This document shows, piece after piece, positions 1 through 5,829 of a DNA stretch of 5,829 nucleotides. Positions within the stretch are counted from its first letter, which is position 1. Each line of letters begins with the position of its first letter. The DNA comes from Lentzea sp. GTDB taxonomy: Bacteria > Actinomycetota > Actinomycetes > Mycobacteriales > Pseudonocardiaceae. The translations under genes and the position numbers were made by a program. The notes under the pieces were generated by a model. That model was not told the DNA's origin. It did no database searches and was given only the letters and a program-made list of their open reading frames with translations. The stretch lies in the NCBI GenBank assembly GCA_030146905.1, contig JASLAV010000458.1, forward strand, positions 1 through 5,829, in the 5' to 3' direction.

Positions 1-8
1 GGACATCT

Positions 9-37
9 TTGTTCAGTTGGCGGTACACGGCTAGCGT
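9..37 (+). promoter_or_regulatory. Putative sigma-70-type promoter giving a leaderless transcript
   Basis: A -35-like TTGTTC (9-14) and a -10-like TAGCGT (32-37) are separated by exactly 17 bases, which fits the actinobacterial vegetative promoter pattern. Seven bases after the -10 element lies GTG at 45. Transcription starting about there would give an mRNA with no leader, a common arrangement in actinobacteria. No Shine-Dalgarno-like purine run precedes GTG 36 or GTG 45, which agrees with leaderless initiation. The sequence upstream of position 1 is not visible, so other promoters or operators for this operon cannot be excluded. Confidence 0.45.
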
Positions 38-44
38 GTCAGCC

Positions 45-904
45 GTGTCAAGCGCTGTCGAACTCCGTGCGCCCGGTCCGCGCGGTACTCCGCCCCTGCT
101 CGCGAGGCTTGTGGACGATGCCGCGCTGTTCCCTCCGGGGAACGCGTCGATGCCCGACGCGGTGCGCGGTCACCTCGACGGACGAGTCGGCGAGTGGTCT
201 GGCGTCATGGGTCTTTTCCTGTGCCCCGCCTCGCGCCTCGCGGAGCTGATCACCGAACTCATCAAGGTCAAGCCACCGAAACCGATAGCACTGAGCCTCG
301 TGATCGACACCGGCCTCGGCGGCGTGCCGAAGGCCGTCTCGATCGTCGAGAGCCGCAGCGAACTCCTGGCACTGCGCATGGTCGAGATGCCCGCACCGTC
401 CGATGTGGACGAGGTGTGGCTCGAGCGCGTGTCGGAGTTCGTCCCCGAGGACGTCATCCGCGTCGTGGAGCCCCGCCGCGGCGGGGCCGAATGGCTCGAC
501 GGCGTCCGCAGGGTGATCGAGCACGGCAGCTGGCCCAAGCTGCGCTGCGGGGGCCTGAGCACCGAGAACTTCCCGAGCGTCGAGGAGGTCGCCGACTTCC
601 TGGCCGTCGTCAGCGGCGGCGGCGTCGCGTTCAAGGCGACGGCGGGTCTGCACAAGGCCGTCCGCCACACCGACGAGCAGGGCTTCACCCACCACGGCTT
701 CCTGAACCTGCTCGTGGCCACGGCGCGCAGCCTCAGCGGACGCGACGTCCGCGAGGCGCTGGCGAGCACCGACGCCGAGGCGCTCACCGCCGAGGCCAAG
801 GCGCTCAGCGACCAGGCCGCGCACGCCGTCCGCGGCGTGTTCGCGAGCTACGGCTCGTGCTCGCTCGCCGAACCGATCGCCGACCTAGAGGAGCTTGGAC
901 TGCT

Positions 905-908
<4 letters not shown>
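45..908 (+). CDS. Conserved protein of unknown function, coupled to fumarylacetoacetase
   Basis: This protein has 287 residues if it starts at GTG 45. I recognise the type as a conserved actinobacterial protein often seen beside fumarylacetoacetase genes, but I know of no assigned function. Visible blocks are an N-terminal DDAALFPPGNA (about 24-34), KLRCGG (165-170), VAFKATAGLHKAVRH (194-208), HGFLNLL (217-223) and a C-terminal SYGSCSLAEPIADLEELGLL (268-287). The glycine-rich turns, the conserved Lys, His and Arg residues and the alternating strand/helix pattern could suit a soluble alpha/beta, perhaps TIM-barrel-like, enzyme; this is inference. There is no signal peptide or membrane segment. 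The frame is open to the window edge, with TTG 9 and GTG 36 as alternative starts. I chose GTG 45 because of the promoter spacing and because the residues encoded upstream look unlike the family. Its stop overlaps the next gene's start, which implies a linked role in tyrosine/homogentisate breakdown. Confidence 0.85.
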
Positions 909-2067
<1,159 letters not shown>

Positions 2068-2068
<1 letters not shown>

Positions 2069-2700
2069 TGGTCGGAGCGACGAAGGAGAGCTCGCTGACC
2101 CTGGAAAGGGGTCTGGCGCTGCTCCAGGCGGTCGCTGAGGCGGAGTCCGAGGCACCGTCGATCTCGGAGCTCGCCACGGCCATCGGCGCGTCCAGGGCCG
2201 CCGTCTACCGGCTCCTCGTCCCCCTCCAGGCGCGCGGTCTCGTGCGCAGGGAGGGGTCGAAGGTCCGGCTCGGCCTCGGCGTGCTGCGACTCGCCTCCAA
2301 CGTCCTCCCCCAGCTGCGGATGGCGGCCAACCCCGCTCTGCGAGAGCTCGCGGAGAAGGTCGGCGCCACCGCGCACCTGACCGTCGCGGACGGCAGCGAG
2401 GCCCAGGCCGTCGCCGTCGTCGAACCGTCGTGGACCGCTTTCCACGTGGCGTACCGGGTGGGTTCGCGCCACCCGGTGCACCGCGGGGCGGCCGGCAAGG
2501 CCATCTCGCAGCCCACCGAGACGTGGGTCGCGTCCGCCGGCGAACTGCAACCGAACGCGTACGGTGTCGCCGCACCCGTCCGCGGCATTCCCGGCCTCAG
2601 GGCGTCCGTCGGCGTCGTGGCGCTGGAGAAGCTCGACGCGGACGTGGTCGGCCCTCACGTCGTGCGTGCGGCCGAAGAAGTGGCGGCGGCGCTCAAATGA
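2068..2700 (+). CDS. Short IclR-family transcriptional regulator
   Basis: The 210-residue product is a DNA-binding regulator. A winged helix-turn-helix covers about residues 10-70; SISELATAIGASRAAVYRLL holds the helix-turn-helix, followed by a short wing and the LGLGVLRLA linker that is typical of IclR. Residues from about 85 form a reduced effector-binding domain, with VAYRVGSRHPVHRGAAGKAI and AYGVAAPVRG matching the IclR core. IclR proteins usually have 240-270 residues. The helical segment normally lying between the GKA motif (142-145) and the AAPV strand (168-171) is mostly absent, leaving about 22 residues. ATG 2068 overlaps the fahA stop by one base (TGATG). GTG 2065 is an alternative, but GGAG at 2058-2061 sits 6 bases from ATG and only 3 from GTG. 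Its place after fahA suggests it controls this catabolic operon in response to an aromatic intermediate; the ligand and operator are unknown. Confidence 0.88.
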
Positions 2701-3839
2701 CGGAAGAACGGCTCAGGCGCTGGCGGTTGCTCCTGGGACCGAGCGCGGAGGACGTGTCCGAGCTCGGTGAGGACGACCAACGGCGCGATGGCGCGCTCAC
2801 GGGCCTCTACGGCGGTGGCGGCGACAGGGGTGCCGGTCTCGGCGCCAGCTCCCCGCAGCTGCACCGGTGGCTCGGTGACGTCCGCAAGTACTTCCCCACG
2901 TCCGTCGTGCAGGTGATGCAACGCGACGCGGTCGAGAAGCTCGGCCTCAAGCAGCTGCTGCTCGAACCAGAACTGCTGCAGTCCGTCGAGCCGGACGTGA
3001 ACCTCGTCAGCACCCTGCTGCAGCTCTCGCGCGCCATCCCCGCCCGCACCCGCGACACGGCGAAGGCCGTGGTGCGCAAGGTGGTCGAGGACATCGAGCG
3101 ACGCCTGACCGACCGGCTGGTCGAGGCCGTCCGCGGCGCCGTCGACCGCTCGAAGCGCACGCACCGGCCGCAGCTGCCGGACGTCGACTGGGCGAGCACG
3201 ATCAAGGCGAACCTCAAGAACTACCAGCCGCGGTACAAGACCGTGGTCGTCGAGGACCTGATCGGCCACCGCAGGCGCAGCAGGACCGCGGCGATGCGGG
3301 ACGTGGTCCTGCTCGTCGACCAGTCGGGTTCGATGGCGGACTCGCTGGTGCACGCGGCGGTCCTCGGTTCGGCGCTCGCGTCCATCCGCTCGATCTCGAC
3401 GAGGCTCGTCGTGTTCGACACCGAGGTCGCGGACCTGACCGACCAGCTCAGCGACCCGGTGGACCTGCTGTTCAGCGCCCAGCTGGGCGGCGGCACGGAC
3501 ATCAACCGCGCGGTCGCCTACGCCCAGTCCCTCGTCCGCAGGCCCACCGACACGGTCGTCGTGATCATCAGCGACCTGTACGAGGGCGGCTCGGAGTCCG
3601 AGCTGCAGCGCAGGGTCCGCGAACTGGTCGCGAGCGGCGTCACGGTCGTGAACCTGCTGGCGCTCAGCGACTCCGGCACCCCCGCCTACGACCACGAGCT
3701 GGCCGCGAAGCTCCACGCGCTGGGCGCGCCCGCGTTCGCCTGCACGCCGGACAAGTTCCCCGAGCTGCTGGCGGCGGCGCTGCGCAAGGACGACCTCACG
3801 CAGTGGGCCGAGGCCGAGGGCATCGCGACCGGCCGTTAG
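2697..3839 (+). CDS. VWA (von Willebrand factor A) domain protein with intact MIDAS
   Basis: The 380-residue protein is cytosolic, with no signal peptide or membrane helix. Residues 1-198 form a charged, mostly helical N-terminal region containing a Gly-rich stretch (GLYGGGGDRGAGLGA, 36-50) and a conserved-looking WLGDVRKYFPTSVVQVMQRDA block (58-78). A VWA fold follows from about 201 to 365. The metal-ion-dependent adhesion site is complete: DQSGS at 208-212, T267 in GGGTDIN and D293 in ISDLYEGG. From memory this family is usually encoded with a MoxR-type AAA+ ATPase, a DUF5682 protein and SWIM-domain proteins, acting as an ATPase-partnered chaperone or conflict-type module. None of those genes is in this window. 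ATG 2697 overlaps the iclR stop (ATGA), which supports coupled translation; the preceding purine-rich GAAGAAG is a poor, distant ribosome site. The role here is not evident from the sequence. Confidence 0.92.
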   Translation: MTEERLRRWRLLLGPSAEDVSELGEDDQRRDGALTGLYGGGGDRGAGLGASSPQLHRWLGDVRKYFPTSVVQVMQRDAVEKLGLKQLLLEPELLQSVEPDVNLVSTLLQLSRAIPARTRDTAKAVVRKVVEDIERRLTDRLVEAVRGAVDRSKRTHRPQLPDVDWASTIKANLKNYQPRYKTVVVEDLIGHRRRSRTAAMRDVVLLVDQSGSMADSLVHAAVLGSALASIRSISTRLVVFDTEVADLTDQLSDPVDLLFSAQLGGGTDINRAVAYAQSLVRRPTDTVVVIISDLYEGGSESELQRRVRELVASGVTVVNLLALSDSGTPAYDHELAAKLHALGAPAFACTPDKFPELLAAALRKDDLTQWAEAEGIATGR

Positions 3840-4291
3840 GCCAGCGCGTCGGCGAGCGCCCTGACCGTCCTCGCCAGTTCCGGCAACAGCTCGGCAGGAA
3901 TCTTGTCGAGGACCCGCTTGCGCGCACTGGCCAGGTGAGCCGGCTGGGCCGTGCGCATCACCCGCAGCCCCTCGTCGGTCAGGACCGCGTCGTTGCCGCG
4001 CGCGTCCTCGCCGTGGCGTTCCTTCTGCACCAAGCCGTGCTTGCCGAGGCCCTCGACGACCCTGGTGATGCGGGACGCGGTGAGGCCGGCCTGCGCGGCG
4101 AGCGCGGACATCCGCAGGCGGCGGTCCGGCGCTTCGCTCAGCAACAGCAGCACGGCGAACTCGGTCATCGTCACGCCGGTGCGCGACATGTCGTCTTCGA
4201 GGGCGCGGGGCAGTGCGTGCACCAGCCGCCCCAGGCTGCGCCAGAGCTCTAGTTCGTCGGAGGACAGCGGAGCGAGTGCGGTCACGCTCAC
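3836..4291 (-). CDS. MarR-family transcriptional regulator
   Basis: This 151-residue winged-helix regulator matches the usual MarR length of about 140-160. N- and C-terminal helices (about 10-35 and 115-150) would form the dimer interface. The DNA-binding core is residues 42-110: MSALAAQAGLTASRITRVVEGL contains the recognition helix, and the wing ERHGEDARGND carries the family's D-x-R (D96, R98). There is no cysteine, so OhrR-type thiol redox sensing is unlikely and a small-molecule ligand is more plausible. The start is GTG 4291, with an in-frame GTG at 4285 as alternative. No good ribosome binding site precedes either, so the mRNA may be leaderless. The gene diverges from a hydrolase gene across 68 bases holding two palindromic sites, the classic layout for a MarR repressor controlling itself and its neighbour. 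Its stop codon overlaps that of the convergent VWA gene. Confidence 0.93.
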   Translation of the reverse strand: MSVTALAPLSSDELELWRSLGRLVHALPRALEDDMSRTGVTMTEFAVLLLLSEAPDRRLRMSALAAQAGLTASRITRVVEGLGKHGLVQKERHGEDARGNDAVLTDEGLRVMRTAQPAHLASARKRVLDKIPAELLPELARTVRALADALA

Positions 4292-4297
4292 AGCTTA

Positions 4298-4315
4298 CTT
4301 GCCTAACCAAGCAAG
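4298..4315. promoter_or_regulatory. MarR-type operator-like site 1
   Basis: The 18-base sequence CTTGCCTAACCAAGCAAG has inverted CTTGC/GCAAG arms 8 bases apart. The symmetry extends by one base on each side (ACTTGC/GCAAGT) and, with one mismatch, to 9-base arms over 4294-4319. It matches site 2 at 15 of 18 positions. It lies just upstream of the marR start and overlaps the predicted -35 element of the rightward promoter. Binding by the adjacent MarR protein is inferred from position, palindromy and repetition. Confidence 0.7.
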
Positions 4316-4327
4316 TGAGAGTATTCC
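4299..4327 (+). promoter_or_regulatory. Putative promoter for the hydrolase/SDR genes
   Basis: A -35-like TTGCCT (4299-4304) and a -10-like TATTCC (4322-4327) are 17 bases apart. Transcription would begin near 4333-4335, leaving a leader of about 26 bases that includes the AAGGGG ribosome binding site at 4347-4352. The -35 box lies inside operator site 1 and the start point inside site 2, so a bound MarR dimer at either site would be expected to block RNA polymerase. No convincing -35/-10 pair was found for the leftward marR gene. Confidence 0.45.
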
Positions 4328-4344
4328 TTGCTTAGGCAAGCAAG
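4327..4344. promoter_or_regulatory. MarR-type operator-like site 2
   Basis: The 18-base sequence CTTGCTTAGGCAAGCAAG contains a tight inner palindrome, CTTGC-TTAG-GCAAG (4327-4340), followed by an extra CAAG. The outer CTTGC/GCAAG arms have the same 8-base spacing as in site 1. Its start is 29 bases from that of site 1. The inner TTGC-N4-GCAA core resembles operators described for many MarR proteins. It overlaps the predicted transcription start of the hydrolase gene. Confidence 0.72.
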
Positions 4345-4359
4345 CTAAGGGGTGATCGC

Positions 4360-5205
4360 ATGGCGTCTCCAGCGCCGGCACCAGAGGGGTTCGAGCACGC
4401 ATACGCCGAGGTCAACGGCGTCAAGCTGCACTACGTGATCGGCGGGGAGGGGCCGTTGGCCGTGCTGGTGCACGGCTGGCCGTTCAGCTGGATCGAGTTC
4501 CGCGAACTGCTGCCGCTGCTGGCCGCGCGGGGCTTCCGGGTCGTCGCGCCGGACCTGCGCGGTTCCGGTGACTCGTCGATCCCCGACGGGCACTGGACCA
4601 AGCAGGACGAGGCCGACGACCTGCACGGGCTGTTGCGCCACCTCGGCCACGAGAACGCGTTCGTGCTCGGCACCGACGTCGGCACGATGACCGTCCACGC
4701 CTGGGCCCAGCGCTACCCGGAGGACATCACCCGGCTGGTGCTCAGCGAGTGCTTCCTGCCCGGCTTCGGCCTGGAGGAGCACCTGTCGCACCTGTGGCAC
4801 TTCGGGTTCCACGCCCAGAGCGAGTTCGCGGCGTCGCTCGTCGAGGGCCGCGAGGAGCAGTACCTGTCCTGGTTCTACCGGCAGATGATCCGCGGCGGCA
4901 TCACCGGGGACGACCAGGCGGAACTCCTGCGCACCCTCACGAGGCCCGGCGGGATGCGCGGCGGGTTCGAGCACTACGCCACGGTGCTGGAGGACGGCCG
5001 CAACGCGCGCGCCGGCGCCAAGGTCGAGGTCCCGGTGCTCGTGCTGCACGGCGAGCACGGCCTGCCGGCGGACGTGCTGCTCAACGGCGCTCGTGAGGCG
5101 GCGACCGACGTCCGCGCCGAGATCATCCCCGACGCCGCCCACACCTACGCCGCCGACAACCCGCCGGCGACCGCCGAAGTCCTCACCCGCTTCTTCGCAG
5201 CCTGA
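4360..5205 (+). CDS. Alpha/beta hydrolase, epoxide hydrolase/haloalkane dehalogenase-like
   Basis: This 281-residue cytosolic enzyme has the alpha/beta-hydrolase fold. HGWP (38-41) is the oxyanion-hole motif. The nucleophile elbow G-T-D-V-G (104-108) carries Asp106 rather than Ser, as in epoxide hydrolases and haloalkane dehalogenases. His261 (DAAHTY) is the catalytic base. The usual acid position after strand 7 reads GEHGLPAD, with Gly where Asp is expected; Glu130 after strand 6 (LVLSECFLPG) could serve instead, as in LinB/DhaA-type dehalogenases. The halide-binding Trp that follows the nucleophile in dehalogenases is Val107, so halide removal is less likely. Cap-domain Tyr206 (FEHY) is a candidate ring-opening residue, favouring an epoxide-hydrolase-like reaction. 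The substrate is unknown. ATG 4360 is preceded by AAGGGG at a 7-base spacing. The gene diverges from marR and is probably repressed by it, and is co-transcribed with the SDR-like gene 16 bases downstream. Confidence 0.93.
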   Translation: MASPAPAPEGFEHAYAEVNGVKLHYVIGGEGPLAVLVHGWPFSWIEFRELLPLLAARGFRVVAPDLRGSGDSSIPDGHWTKQDEADDLHGLLRHLGHENAFVLGTDVGTMTVHAWAQRYPEDITRLVLSECFLPGFGLEEHLSHLWHFGFHAQSEFAASLVEGREEQYLSWFYRQMIRGGITGDDQAELLRTLTRPGGMRGGFEHYATVLEDGRNARAGAKVEVPVLVLHGEHGLPADVLLNGAREAATDVRAEIIPDAAHTYAADNPPATAEVLTRFFAA

Positions 5206-5221
5206 TCACGGAGTCACCGAA

Positions 5222-5829
5222 ATGCAGATCCTCGTCACCGGCGCCACCGGCTACACCGGACGCCGCGTCTCCGCCGCCCTCGCCCGCGCGGGGCACACCG
5301 TTCTCGGCCTCACCCGCGACCCGGCAGGCGCCCACGGCCTGGTCGTCGACGAGGTCCTCCCGGTGCGGGGCGACCTCGCGAAGCCGGACACCTGGCGCGA
5401 GCACCTGGACGGCACCGACGCCGTCGTGCACCTGGTCATGGACCTCAACGACCCGGCGGGCACCGATCGCACGCTGTTCGCCGAGATCGCCGAGGCCGAG
5501 AAGCGAGACGGACGACGGCGCCACCTCGTCTACACGACCGGCATCTCCGCCTACGGCCGCACGGGCGTGGCGCTCATGGACGAGAACACGCCGGGCAACC
5601 CGGAGAGCCCGATCGGGTTCCGGTTCGCGCTGGAGGGCGAGCTCGCGGTCAGCGGCCTGGCGCACACGGTCGTGCGTCCCGGATTCATCTACGGAGGCCC
5701 GGCGACCACCTCCATGACCGCGCAGTGGTTCGCCGCGGCCGAAGAGGGCACGCCCGTGTTCTACGGCGACATCACCAAGCGCTGGAGCTGGGTGCACGTG
5801 GACGACCTGGCCGACGCCTACGTCCGCGT
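5222..5829 (+). CDS. NAD(P)-binding SDR/epimerase-like protein, 3' end beyond window
   Basis: About 202 residues are visible before the window ends; the frame stays open. The N-terminus MQILVTGATGYTG is a Rossmann dinucleotide-binding motif of the extended/atypical SDR type (G7, G10, G13). D51 (RGDLAKPDTW) and HLVYTTGISAYG (101-112) follow the epimerase pattern, as do VRPGFIYGG (151-159) and WVHVDDLADAY (190-200). The usual catalytic Y-x-x-x-K is not seen where expected: the region reads GFRFALEGE (132-140). It may therefore be an NmrA- or epimerase-like reductase with altered chemistry, or a cofactor-binding regulator. ATG 5222 has CGGAG (5209-5213) 8 bases upstream, and 16 bases separate it from the hydrolase stop, which indicates one operon, likely under the same MarR control. 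The substrate is not deducible. Confidence 0.9.
   Translation, partial: MQILVTGATGYTGRRVSAALARAGHTVLGLTRDPAGAHGLVVDEVLPVRGDLAKPDTWREHLDGTDAVVHLVMDLNDPAGTDRTLFAEIAEAEKRDGRRRHLVYTTGISAYGRTGVALMDENTPGNPESPIGFRFALEGELAVSGLAHTVVRPGFIYGGPATTSMTAQWFAAAEEGTPVFYGDITKRWSWVHVDDLADAYVR

Noticed and set aside
48..824. Long minus-strand open frame opposite the first gene
   Set aside because: It is an antisense shadow of high-GC codon bias: Arg/Ala/Gly-rich, no recognisable domain, and fully covered by a conserved plus-strand gene.
194..904. In-frame 5' extension of fumarylacetoacetase
   Set aside because: The extra residues are Arg/Pro-rich, overlap the upstream gene in another frame, and lie outside the FAH family N-terminus, which begins properly at GTG 905.
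3831..3842. GGCC-GTTA-GGCC hairpin as a bidirectional terminator
   Set aside because: The stem is only 4 base pairs, has no U-run on either side, and lies inside the overlapping gene ends.
2655..4310. Very long minus-strand open frame across the VWA and marR genes
   Set aside because: Its translation is low-complexity Arg/Ala/Gly and it overlaps two well-supported genes, one on each strand.
4294..4319. The inverted repeat upstream of marR as an RNA terminator or attenuator
   Set aside because: It lies at a divergent promoter, is repeated nearby, and has no following T-tract; an operator is a better explanation.
4360..5205. Haloalkane dehalogenase as a firm call
   Set aside because: The halide-stabilising Trp next to the nucleophile is Val, and the HGNP Asn is Trp, so only the broader Asp-nucleophile hydrolase class is supported.
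5183..5797. Minus-strand open frame opposite the SDR-like gene
   Set aside because: The plus strand encodes a clear Rossmann protein with a ribosome binding site; the antisense translation has no domain features.

Overview
The window is about 70% G+C, has strong third-position G/C bias, uses GTG starts freely and packs genes with overlapping starts and stops. This points to a high-GC actinobacterium. The flavour of the proteins (a short IclR regulator, a VWA protein of a family I associate with MoxR ATPases, a MarR/hydrolase pair) suggests Pseudonocardiales or a relative, but that placement is an inference from recall, not a measurement.

Region 1 (positions 1-3839, plus strand) is a tightly packed four-gene run. 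A probable promoter at 9-37 is followed by a likely leaderless GTG start at 45 for a conserved protein of unknown function. Fumarylacetoacetase follows (905-2068), the last enzyme of tyrosine/homogentisate breakdown. Next come a short IclR-type regulator (2068-2700) and a VWA-domain protein with an intact metal-binding (MIDAS) site (2697-3839). Every junction is a stop/start overlap of 1 to 4 bases, so the four are probably co-transcribed and translationally coupled. The first two genes look catabolic, the third looks like their local regulator, and the VWA gene is an unexpected fourth member.

Region 2 (3836-5829) is a divergent regulatory module. A MarR-type regulator on the minus strand (3836-4291) ends tail-to-tail with the VWA gene, and the two stop codons overlap. 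Its 68-base upstream region (4292-4359) carries two near-identical 18-base operator-like sites flanking a plausible promoter for the rightward genes. Those are an alpha/beta hydrolase with an aspartate nucleophile (4360-5205) and an NAD(P)-binding SDR/epimerase-like protein cut off by the window end (5222 onward). The arrangement reads as a small-molecule response cassette: MarR senses a ligand and controls its own gene plus a hydrolase and an SDR-like enzyme. The substrate is unknown.

The window is almost wholly coding. Its only non-coding stretches are 1-44, 4292-4359 and 5206-5221. I saw no RNA genes, mobile elements, CRISPR arrays or convincing terminators. The points most worth following are the VWA gene away from its usual partners, the unknown protein coupled to fumarylacetoacetase, the paired operators, and the non-canonical catalytic acid of the hydrolase.
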